A DNA stretch of 64,000 nucleotides from Monodelphis domestica. Lineage: Eukaryota > Chordata > Mammalia > Didelphimorphia > Didelphidae. Every line of letters begins with the position of its first letter. Position 1 is the stretch's first letter. The notes beneath the pieces were generated by a model, which was given only the letters and a program-made list of their open reading frames with translations, made no database searches and was not told the origin of the DNA. Both the position numbers and the translations under genes were made by a program. Of the stretch, positions 1 through 11,800 are shown in pieces. Location of the stretch: the NCBI RefSeq assembly GCF_027887165.1, contig NC_077230.1:34671351-34735350 (forward strand). The letters run 5' to 3'.

Positions 1-1130
1 AATTTTGGAGTTGTGTGTTTTTATTTTATCTTTAGAGCTCATTAAATAATATTTGAGTAAGTAGAGATATAGGCTAGATGTATAATTTCATTGAAATAGG
101 GAATACTCACGTGTATAGTTAGAAAATCTGGAAACCCTACTACATTACCCAGAATACTTTTCCCTTTGTGCACATTTGAGTCAGTTCACATAACTGTTTA
201 TAAGTTCTGTAGCTCCTCTCAATTGCTCTCTTCTTTCATGACTGGTCCTGGGTATTGGTAGTTCTTTTATTTTAGTTATTAATTAATAAAAGTTTAAAAA
301 TAAAATTTATAGAATGTTAATTTTAAACTTTACATTTTGGTTTACCACAAAGAGAATTTTCAAATATTTTTTTAAGATAGAATAGATAAATTTTTTCAAG
401 CATGCTTTTCTGCCCGCCCACCTGCTTTCCCCACCATCTGCTTGAACCAGCTCTCCTCTCACTACTGCTGCTGCCACCCACCACCAGATCTTGGGAGTGG
501 TTTCTCCTCCCACTGCATGCTCTTGGGAAGAGTGCTCAGCTGCAGTCTCCCACTGCTATTTCTGATTCAAGTGTCTGCACAGAGGGTGAGATTCCCCAAT
601 TTTTGGCCAGTCTTTTCCCCACTCCAGGTGGGTTTTTGAGCCTGTGCTAGCCATTTTTCAATGAGGAAAAGTGACACCATGCTATTCAGCCCCACCCCCC
701 TTTAGTTTATAAGCTGAATTTCTTAAACTGACCCTTGGCACCCGGCTTGCAACTCAGGATTTTTTTCACAGGAAAGGGGACCCATCTGCTGTTTTTTTTT
801 TTTTTTGAGGGCACATTAACACAAATCAATGGATTTTAGATTTTATTTTTCTGCCTCCTACCCAAAACATCGAGGACTAATCTTTCTTTCACATGAAAAT
901 ATGCTATTGTTCTCCCTTGAAGTTTTGCCCTTCTTTGAGTTTACTCTTTAAATAAAATCCATTCAGTCTTCCCTTTTTTTTTTTGGAGGAAAAATGCTTT
1001 TACAAAGAATGCTAGGAACTCTCACAGAACAGTTTGAATTGCTTGATCTCTAACTAGTGCATATTAGTTCTTGTTTTTTTTACTAGCAGTTTGTATTTGC
1101 ACTGCATATTTCCCATTTTGTTTGCTTCTC
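1..1130. other. Intronic/intergenic DNA, no gene seen
   Basis: Upstream of exon A1 in gene copy 1. A slightly GC-richer patch at 400-660 gives two overlapping short open frames, but both are retained only because the whole block is duplicated at 58678-58930. I see no splice-flanked exon. Confidence 0.5.
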
Positions 1131-1150
1131 AAGAATATGCAACAGGCTAG

Positions 1151-1352
1151 GGGGCACCTGGGTAGCTCTGTGGATTGCAAGCCAGCCCTAGAGACGGGAG
1201 GTCCTAGGTTCAAATCTGGCCTCAGACACTTCCCAGCTGTGTGACCATGGGCAAGTCACTTGACCCCCATTGCCTAGCCCTTACCACTCTTCTGCCTTGG
1301 AGCCAATACTCAGTATTGACTCCAAAAAGGACGGTAAGGGTTTAAAAAAAAA
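1151..1352 (+). mobile_element. Opossum CORE-SINE (SINE1_MD/MAR type)
   Basis: Starts with a tRNA-like head (ctgggtagctctgtggattg), has the tgtgaccatgggcaagtcac core, the ccaatactcagtattgac 3' part and an A tail. It is flanked by a perfect ~20-bp target duplication beginning aagaatatgc (1131-1150 and 1353-1372). Confidence 0.9.
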
Positions 1353-1413
1353 AAGAATATGCAACAGGCTAGACTGCTTAAATTACAGACCAAACTGAAA
1401 TATTCTGACAAAG

Positions 1414-1949
1414 TGTTATGGGGTTCAGATGTGTACCCCTGGGGTTCAGGAAGGATACCTTTGGCAAGAATGCAAGACTCCAAAACTTAGCTTAAAAACA
1501 AAAAGAGAAATTTATTAGTTTAGGAGGCAATGTTGATAATGGCCAGGAGGATAGCAAGGTGGAGCAGCAAGATGGGGAGCAGTTCCTTGGGAGGACAGCA
1601 TGAATGGAAAGGCTGCTCCCCTGAGGACAGTATAGATGGAAAAGCTGTCCCCCCAGACGACATCAGTTCTGGGGATTTTATACTCTTTACAACAGATGCT
1701 ATGTCATGGTGTGGACATGACCTAGAGTGTTAAGAATCACTCAGGCATTTGGTGGGGTTGAGGTGGTCATCTGACTTGGGTCTGCCTGGAGGCATAAAGA
1801 TTCCTTAACAAAAAGATATCTTGAGATATAGCCTGATAGGATCTAGGTGTAGCCTGGAGGTGTGTCTCTCTGTCCAAAATAGTTTGCCTGAGTTTCTGGG
1901 GGTACAGTGCCCATGTCAAAAGTTTTGATATTCTTAAATATTCTCAACA
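1414..1949 (-). mobile_element. Solo LTR-like element (endogenous retrovirus)
   Basis: About 536 bp with TGTT...AACA ends and, on the minus strand, an AATAAA signal. No internal retroviral genes are adjacent, so it looks like a solo LTR. The recent-duplicate copy is at 59690-60225. The family was not identified; it predates the 58-kb duplication. Confidence 0.55.
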
Positions 1950-2639
1950 CACAGAGTAGAGAATTCTGCCCATTGCTTCTATCAGAAATTTCCGAGTTCT
2001 GACAAATGAAGTGCAAATTGTTAATAAATAGTGCGGAGGGGAATGAACTTTAAAAAGAGATCTGGAAGTTTATCGTTTCCTAACTAATTTTAATTTATTA
2101 ACCTCCATGAGAGTAAAAGAAGTCTATTGGAATTGGAGAAAAGGATTTTTGACGTCCCTGCCTATGTCTGTTACGCTTATTTTATTTGCTGATTGCTTCT
2201 GTTAAGAGTTAATTTTTTTAAAGTTCATATGTTAATCTAAGCAATATCTTTCTGATATACTGAATCATTTCAAGCTAATGTTTTTGCCTATTAGATATAT
2301 TCTATTATATTGATTTTTGTACCTTTCCCCTCTGACTGTACTGAAGAACATCATTATGAAAGCCCATAAACACCTTTTTCAGTGGCAAAATCATAACTCA
2401 TTAGGGGTGTGCTGCATTTGTCACATAGATAATGATGGATGGACTTCATCAAAACTGGTTACAACTTGTATACAACCTTTAGAGAATTTAATGAGCTAAG
2501 AATATCAATTGCAATTTTAAGAGGTCTACAGAAATTACTTTAGATATCTAGGAGATTTCTGGAATGATATTTAAAATATATATGCATACATATATTTTAA
2601 AAAATGTTGAACTAAAAGGTAGAGAACCAAATAGATGTT

Positions 2640-2755
2640 CCTACCTAGCCTAGAAAGGCTAAGTGACTTGCCCAAGTTAATACAACTAATTAGTGGAAAC
2701 TAACAACTAGGTTCTAGAACTAGAACTTGAGTCCAAATCTCTTTAATTCCAAGAT
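2640..2755 (+). repeat. Old MIR/CORE-SINE fragment
   Basis: Contains the ctaagtgacttgcccaagtt core and a degenerate ...cttgagtccaaatc tail. Its copy is at ~60920-61035. It ends just before exon A1. Confidence 0.55.
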
Positions 2756-2800
2756 GGTTTGATTGCCAGTTGTATGAAACTGCTACCTTTTCTTCCACAG

Positions 2801-2888
2801 TGACCTGAAATTTGTTATTGGGGCACTGAAAATATTAATAGAAGAAGATCAGGGATGTAGAAAAAACATCCAAGCTATCTTTGAGCAG
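2801..2888 (+). CDS. Exon A1 (coiled-coil segment)
   Basis: An 88-nt exon between a cttttcttccacag acceptor and a gtaaga donor. It starts with one base completing a split codon and ends on a codon boundary. It encodes a Lys/Glu-rich stretch ([10 protein letters not shown]...) comparable to part of the neurabin coiled coil. An identical 88-nt exon lies at 61082-61169, and a diverged, 9-nt longer counterpart at 24491-24587. Confidence 0.8.
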
Positions 2889-5800
2889 GTAAGACAGCAC
2901 AGTTCCTCCCCATTAATCAAGTTTTATTGAATGTTAGTTGTGTTCACAGTGATAAAAGTAGTGGAAAGCAAAGCAGTCAGTGTGAATGGTGCCCATAATA
3001 ATGCATGAAATAAATGCTTCCTATTTCATTCATCCATTCTTTTGATCAGTCCAAACAAAACTTTTCAACCTTACTAAAACTCTTCTTGGCCTAAGAGGAC
3101 TGCTTTATGAAAGGTGAATTGACCAAAACTCCCATATCACTACTCTCTGCCTAGTACTACTTATCACTCTTTAGAAAATCCAGTATGGAAATCATTTGGG
3201 AACCCCAGCCTACTACTACTACTAATCCATGAATTGTGTCTACTTGATCAAGAGAAAGGATCATTGGCTGGGGTATCCTTCTTCCTTGCTTCCCTTACTC
3301 CCTTGCAGCTATTAACTACTCTTAGGTCTTAAGATGTGAATCAGTAACTTTCTTCCTTCTGAAGTGAAGAAGGCCCACCAGGCTTTTTTATTATTATTTT
3401 CTCTGTGAATGTGCCTCTGAAGTCTGCTAGAATGTAGGCCTTACAATCGATTTCCCCTACTTTTATGCTATCATTGTAACTACTAATTGAAAGTACCTCT
3501 GGATGTGTGCAAAATGCTGCTAAGCGCTGGAGACATAAAGAGAAAAAATGAAACATTTCCTGATCTTGAGACACTCTTACTCGATACTCTAAGTGGAAAG
3601 TACAACATTTAAAATAAGGTTCAGCTGAAGCACAAGATGGAATGCTTCAGAAGTCCTGGGGTCTCAGTGGTAGAATGGATGGAATGGATAGCAAGAGCCA
3701 TTTGGCAATGATTTCACAAAGATTAGTTAGACTGGTTCTGCCATCTATCACATCAGTAAATTCTTTTTGTATTTGAGGATTTAACCCAGTGTCTCGGTCA
3801 CATATTATCAAGGCTTTCCTGTTTTTATTGGATAAAGTCTAAACCCAGTACCTTCCATACTCTGACACCAGAGGGTTCCATACTTAATTCCCAGAGTACC
3901 ATGACATAAATTTTTTTTTATATATATATATGCATATATCTATATCTATATCTTTGTAGTCATATAAATCTTATATACCCAGAGCTTAGCTGAGGACCAG
4001 AAGACCAGACATGGAAGAAGCTCTTAGTAGTGAATATCATTTTTCCTTTTTTCTATACACATGTAAATCTGTGTGTCTGTATATACATATATATGCACAT
4101 AAATGCATGCACACATTTATTTATATATGTGTATGGGTGTATGTGTCGATATCTATACCTCTATCTAAGGCCAGGTTACTTACTCATCAGACCTGCCCTA
4201 ACATTCTTCTAGTTTGCAAAAGGGCTTGTCACTGTAATTTCTCAGCTATTATGGTATTTCCACTGACTGTTTTTGAACATCTCTTGGAGTCCATTTTACT
4301 AAATTACAATCCTCCTAGAAGCAGAAACTGTCTTTCCCCCTGTATATACAGAACTATGCAGGAAGGGAGGCTTCGTTTGGTAGTGTTAGGAAGTGATATG
4401 TATTGAAGTGGTCCCCCTGATGTCCATCCTGGATGTCTGAAGCTCACCAGGTCAGTAACATCTTACTGCTTTTGGCAGCTTCCTGCAACTAAATGGCAGT
4501 GAAGGTGTCACCTTGCCTTGAAAAACACAATTCTTAGCTGGGAGAGCTTTTAAACTTTGGATTCTATCCCTAACCTCATTCCTATCTACATGCCTATCTC
4601 TTTCCCTCTTCCCATTCCCATCCATGTCCCCATCTCAGTTCCCAAACCTATCCCTGTCTCTAATCTCATGTAAATCTCTAGTCCTATCCTGATTGGTTTT
4701 ACTCAATAGCTACTAGTCATGGAATTTGTGCATATGTTTTTGAATGTAATAGATCTTAAGGGGTCATTTGAGAATAAAGAGGTCAGATAAGTGGCTAGCA
4801 GGAATAAATGAGATGGTTGTGACTGTTGGAGAGGAAAAGGATTGAATAGCATGTAATTAATAGATTTATTTTGGTTAATTTGGTAAATTTCAGGCTAACA
4901 TTTTTCAAGACAAATATAAAGACATGAACACATACAAAGTGAATATGGAACAGAAACCTGATGAATCAAATAAAGAAGGCACATTTTTACCATTGGCCCC
5001 AGAAGAAGAATTATTACTAGAACAATTTAAAATAAAACCTAAAGAGATAAAAAATGAAGATTTATCACCTGGGCAATTATTAGCCCAAGGGGATTTCAAT
5101 TCAGGTAAGACATATATCCTTGCTCAAAACATTTGACCCTAAAGTTTTCCGATAGAAAAGAGAAATTTGGAACAAATGTTTCCGTCACTCACCGAATCTC
5201 TGGTCTCTATTCCTTTTCCCTTCATATCTCTAATAATCCTTTTCCCTTCATATCTCTAATAATGAGAATGCTAGCTGCTTTATAAGGCTTTCTCAACTAT
5301 TGGTGATCCCTCTCTTGGTGATTGAACTATAAGGGACCTTGGAAATATTCTACTATAACATTTTAATTGCTATAGAAATCTATCCTATATGTATGTCAGA
5401 ATGTCATTTAGCGTCTGCCTCAAAATATGCAGTGATAGGAAACTCATTTTCTCAACATCCAGGCCACACTATTTCTAAATTACTTAAGGTTTTAGAAAAG
5501 ATTTCAGTACAATTTTTTTTGCTCAGGCTTTTTTTTTATAATTTAGTCCTTTTCCCTTCTTTTGAAATAATACAGAAAAAGATCTTGTTCCTCTTTCCTT
5601 ATTACTATCCATTTGACCTATAAAATCAACTTATTTTCCACCTAAGACTTTTTTTTAATCTCTATGATCATGTTTAGCCTGAAGACAATCTTTATATGAT
5701 TTCTTATTACATCGTTGGGACATGGTTTTGTTTAGAGTCTATTATCCATCCTACTTTAATGACATCCATTTTGGTTTATCAACATTATGTTGGTCTCATT

Positions 5801-8800
5801 GCAACAAAATCTTTTTTTTTAATTCAATTACTTATAGGAATAATTTTGGCCATTTCTTTTGACATTTAAAAATTCAGATACCCCCATCTCCCTTTCCCTA
5901 CCTGAGGGGGTGAAGAATCTGATATAGGTTATACTCATACTATCATGTAATACCTATTTCCATATGGTTCCCATCATGATAAAGACACATAACACACATA
6001 TTCAATAGAAATCTCATGAAGATTTATAATATAACTTATAATTTATAATATAACTATTATAGTAGAAGATGTCAAGTTTTGATCTACACTCAGATTTTTT
6101 TTTTTGTAGCTTCCTTGACCATTGATAGTATGTTCTTCATGTGTTACCTTGGAAGCTCAATGATAATGGTTTAGTCCTTCACAGTTGATCATTGTATAAT
6201 ATTTCTGTTATAGTCTCTAGTTATAGTTGTTCTGCTCACTTTTTCTGAATTCATCCTGTTCATTGTTCCTTATGGCATAATAGTAATCCATTACAACCAT
6301 ATTCCACAGCTTGATCATTCAACCACTAAATAATGTACAACCCCTCAGTTTCCAGTTCTTTGCCACTATAAAAAGAGCTGATAATAATATTTTGGCACAG
6401 TTAATTCATTTTATTCTATCTTTGATCCATTTGGAATCCTGAACCTTTAGTGAGATTGTTGTATAGACCTTTGGGTATTGTTTCATATAAGTCTCTAGAA
6501 TGGTTGTATCGATTCACACTATCACCAATGAAGTTTATTAGTTTTCCAATTTTCCCACCTCCTCTTCAACATTTATCATTTTCCATTTTGGTCATGTTAG
6601 CTAATCTGAAGGGTATGAGATCATTTTTCAGAGTTGGCTTAATTTTCATTTCTTTCATCAATAGTGATTGGGAATTTTTTAAAATATGGCTATGTAAAGT
6701 TTTAATCTCTTCTGAGAAATGCCTATTCAAATCCTTTGACCATTTCTCAATTGAGGAATGTTGTGTATTATAAATTTGACTCAGTTCTCTTTATATTTAA
6801 GAAATGAGACTTTTGTCAAAAATTGCTATAAATTTTTCCTCAGAATTTGTTTTTTCATTTCTAATCTTAAGTACATTTGTTTTATTTGTGCAAAACCTTT
6901 TTAATGTAATGAAATCAAAATTCCCTTTTAATCAAGTATGCCGATGATTTATTTATTTTATTTTTTCATAAAACAAACTATTTGTCTTATTTTATTAGTT
7001 CTATGGTTTTCTTACTTTCAATCTATTCATCCCTTGCTTGATTTTCATGATTTCCAATTTGCTGTTTAATTGAGGATTTTTAAATTTGTCCTTTTCTAGG
7101 ATTTTTAGTTGTATCACCAATTCGCTTATGACCCGCTCTTTTTCTACTTTGCCTCATATAAGCAATAAGAGATGTGAATTTTCCTCTAAGTACGGCTTTG
7201 GCTACATGCTAAAAAATTTGATATGTTGTCTCCTTATAATCATTGTCTTTAATGAAATTATTGATTGTTTCTATGATTCATTCTTTGACCAATTTATTCT
7301 TTAGGCAAAAATTTGTTTATATCTATCATATGCCATACGCCATAAATTTATTTATTGGCAAATAGAGAAGGTTTCCTATTTTAGCTATAAATATCACTTG
7401 TATAAATTGTTCATTAGAAAACACCTTTTTCCTGGGTGCCATCCATTACTTGCATTCCTTTTGCACTGTGAATCTGTGAACATTTGGAGTATCACTGTCA
7501 TTGCTAACAGAAGGAAATCTGGTTCAGCCTTATGAATCTGATATCTGGAAGAATGAATACTGGTGAATTGAGCAACAGTTTGAAAATGAATGCTGTACTT
7601 CAGGGGCTGACTTTTTTTTGGCTGCCAAGTACCAACAATTAATATGATTGTTGTTCAGAGAATATTAGATCCTCTAGTGTGAGGGCTTGCTGAACGCTTT
7701 TCAGGGCTGCTTATTTACCTTTGGTGTCTACTTGTCACTCAGCTCTCATCTGTGGTTCCAAGAAGTTGTAGCATGTGGAGCAGCCTGTTAAAAATGAACA
7801 GATGGGTTAAGTTAGGTTGATATCTACTCCAGGCTTGTGAAGACCTCCTCCTGGAATAGGTGGATGAGAAAATTTGCTTCAGTAGCCATGAATGTAGCTG
7901 AAGTAAGCACTGTGGAGTGCATAGAGTTTGGTTGGACATCTAAGACACTAAAGTCATTTAGGTTCAGTGTCAATCATCTAGGTTCAGTGTCAGTCATCCA
8001 GACTTTTGTCTTGCCAAAGGATTTAGATGATTCTGCAAGAAAGAGTGAGGCTGACAATTTTGTGCAACTCACTTAAATCCAATTCATACACAAGTGAAGA
8101 TATTACTCTTTGATGTCACTGGTACTTTTCAAACATAAGGATCACCACCACCACTGCCAACTGATTAATCAACATTTTTGACTGTTTCATCCTTTTAAGT
8201 CTTCTTCAATCCAGCTTTACTTGTTTTAAACTGCCCTTGCAGCGGGACTAGTATTTTCTTGGTAGATATCCTAGATCATCAGTCTTAGAAGGAACCTCAA
8301 AGACCACCCACTTTAATCCCTTCATTTTGTAGGTGAGAAAAATGAGGCCCGGAGAAGATATTCAGATAGTTACCTTCCCAGCTGTGACTTCATGGCTTCT
8401 GGCTCTAAAATCAAGGCTAAAGGTAGGTTCTTCACTTTATAAGATGTCTAAGCCTTGGTCAGCAATAGTAACCAATGAAAGATTGCTGTTGTCCCTTGCT
8501 AATCCTAGTAAAATATTTGTGTACTGTTGTACTCATTGAATTATTTATTTTTCTTAGAGACCCAAATAAAAAAAGAAAAAGAAGAAGAAGAAATAGTAGT
8601 GGAGGAAGAGATTATTAGCACTGGAAAACCTACAGAGGGAAAGGCTAAAAAGGGATTTTCCTGGTTCCGGTAAGAGATGTACTTTTTATATATGGATAAC
8701 AATATTCTTAATAAACAAAACATTTTATTTCTCCTGGAATTTACCTCTTTGGCTACTGTTTGCTATGTTTTTTGCCCCTTTCTACAAAAGAACATTATTT

Positions 8801-11800
8801 ATATGAATTTTCTCAGTTGTTCACATCTTCCTCAAATGGGTGCTGGCATAGAGTAAAGGTGTCAAATTCACAGTTTATGTATGTGACCCAGAGAGATCTA
8901 TTTCTTTTTGAGTCTGATAATAACAACTTAGTGGGAAAAGTATAGGACATGGAATCTGAGTTATCTGCATTCAGACTGGAGTTTTATCACCTAGTGATGT
9001 GTTCAAATTCAAGTATTTTCTGATCAATAGGTTACAGACTTCCCATCTATAAAATATTACAGGTTAACTTCTAGCGTTACTTCAGATCTAAATCAGTGAC
9101 CCCCTCGCTCCTTACAAGACAAATCATGTATTAGTTGTGGTTAATGTGGAGGAGGAAGAAGTAGAGAAATGATATTGTGCCATATGCACACATATTTAAC
9201 TTAACTGGCTTCCATATCTAGTTTTATATTTTTACCTATAGCGCCAAATTTGATCTTGCCCCTTCTCTAATATATGTGCTGACATAGCACGTATCCTACA
9301 AAAAGTGTAACTCCAAACTCTTTTAACATTTAGCTTTGTCTTTTTTTTCAGAATTGAAATTCATGAAATTTTTATAGTGTGCATCTATTTAAGATCTATT
9401 TTTTGTGTCATAGTAGAATGTATTTTTGTGTTTTAATAATTATTTCCCTTTCAAATGTTGTATGATTCTAGCAATATCAAAGAACGCAAGCTGTGGAACT
9501 TCTTTCATTTTAAAAAACATGACAAACAAGTAAAGAATGTGCACAAGTGGGAAGAAATTGATCAAGAGGTAAATTTTCATTATGTTAAATTTATCAAAGA
9601 TTTAAGTTTGTTTCCCCATTTAAATTACTAGAGAGTGAGCTTTTTCTTGAATTAGAAAACTATAATTTACCTTGGATTGAGGAGTTAACATTCTGTCATA
9701 ATTAATAATCAGTATTAATCAGGAATAAAATTACCCGAGTAAGGATCAAAAGTACCATAGCGGCAACTGTTTGGCCTTGAAGTCACTTTTTTGTTCCCAG
9801 AGATCATTCAAGAACCTCTCTCAAGAAAAGGGAATGATTAAGAACTCTTAAAACATTTGAATTCTCTGTATTTGGATGTTCTAAGGACAAAGGATAATTG
9901 ATTCAACTTTTGGCATCAGAATATTGTTGGCTGAAAATTTTCTAAAATTATGGCACAGAGTATTGAAATACACTTAACCTAGAGAAAAGTGCAAGTTGAA
10001 TTATTATGGGCTGATGCAGGTAGGAAGTAATAACATATTAGGATAATTTTCCCTCCATGAGACAGAAGGGGTCTCTGAAGGGGCTGTACAATATATAAAA
10101 AATAACAGGTAGGTAAAATGGTAAAAGTTTACCAAGAAATACCACTGTCGGTTGTTGGCAAAATAAGAGGAGAGATTGCATGTGTATGTCTTGATTGACT
10201 GTGCCTGTGTTACTGAGCAAAAAAAAGAACATGAGAGCCACAGATGGGCCAATATGACAATGAAGGAAACTAATAAATGTTGAAGGGGATATGGCAGAAT
10301 TGGGACACTAATGCATTGCTAGTGAAGTTGTGAATTAATACAAGCATTCTGGAGGGAAATTTGGAATTATGAGCAAAGGGCTTTAAAAGAACACATATCC
10401 TTTGATCCAGCAATACCACTGCTGGGTTTGTACTCCAAAGAGATAATAAGGAAAAATGCGTATACAAAATATTCATAGCTGAGCTCTTTGTGGTGGCAAA
10501 AATTGGAAAATGAGGGCATGTTCCGCAATTAGGGAATGACTAAACAAATTGTGGTATATGTTGGTGATGGAATACTATTGTGTTATAAGGAATGATGACC
10601 TACTTGATTTCTATATGAACTGGAAAGACCTTCATGAACTGAAGCACAGTGAAATGAGCAGAACCAATCGAATGATATACACTGAAAGTGAAACATTGTA
10701 GAACTATCCAACATAATGAACTTTACTACTAGCAGCATACAATAGTTTTTGCTGTCTATGGTTATATTAACATATAGCCATGGAAGCTTTTTAAATATTG
10801 TGTCTCTTGACCTCTAGGTATTGGATGATTACTGTCCTTATTCTACTGAAGCCCCTAAAACATTGCCAACACAGTGGACAAATATTGAAGTTGGTAATTG
10901 GTTATGGAGCATTGGAATGGAGGAGTATGTTGTAAAATTTTATTGTAAAGGAATAAATGGTGAAAAACTCCTTATACTGGACAATCACTCACTAAAAGTA
11001 AGTATGCTAATCTAGGTGATATAGATGAATGTTTACAAAAATATAAATTGCCTAGATTAACATATGAAGAAATAGAATTCTTAAATAATCCCATATCAGA
11101 AAAAGAAATTGAACAAGCCATCAAGGATCTCCTTAAGAAAAACATCCCCAGGGCCTGATGAATTAACAAGGGAATTCTATCAAACATCAAAGAAAAGCTC
11201 AAAGTTCATTTGGAGAAGAACAAAAGATCAAGGATATCCAGGGAAATAATGAAAAAAAAAAAAACGCAAAGGAAGGTGGCCTTTGTAGTACCAGATCTCA
11301 AACTATGGTAGCCTTTGTAGTACCAGATCTCAAACTATACTATAAAGCAGTGGTCATCAAAACAATTTGGTAATGGCTAAGAGGCAGAAAGGAGGATCAG
11401 TGGAATAGACTTGGGATAAGTGACCTCAGCAAAACAGTCTATGACAAGCCGAAATATCATAGCTTTTGGGACAAAATGTAAAATAAATAATTTTGATTCC
11501 ATCAAATTAAAAAAGTTTTGTACAAACAAAACCAATGCAACCAAAATTTGAAGGGAAGTAACAATTTGGAAACAATCTTCATAACAAAATCTCTGACAAA
11601 GGTCTAATTACTCAAATTGACAAAGAAGTAAATCAATTGTCCAAAAAAATCAAGCCATTCTATAATTAGTAAATGAGCAAGGGACATGAATAGGCAATTT
11701 TCAGTCAAAGGAATCAAAACTATTAATAAGCACATGAAACAGTGTTCTAAATCTCTAATAATCAGAGAAATGCAAATCAAAACAACTCACCTCATACCTA

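Noticed and set aside
402-650. 82-codon frame conserved at 58680-58928 as a gene
   Set aside because: Conservation comes from the 58-kb duplication, which covers noncoding DNA equally; amino-acid changes are as frequent as elsewhere.
4011-4406. 131-codon open frame with Cys/Tyr-rich sequence
   Set aside because: It arises from a TA/CA simple repeat in intron A1-A2, has no splice or start context, and its recent-duplicate copy at 62300 has a different C-terminal frame.
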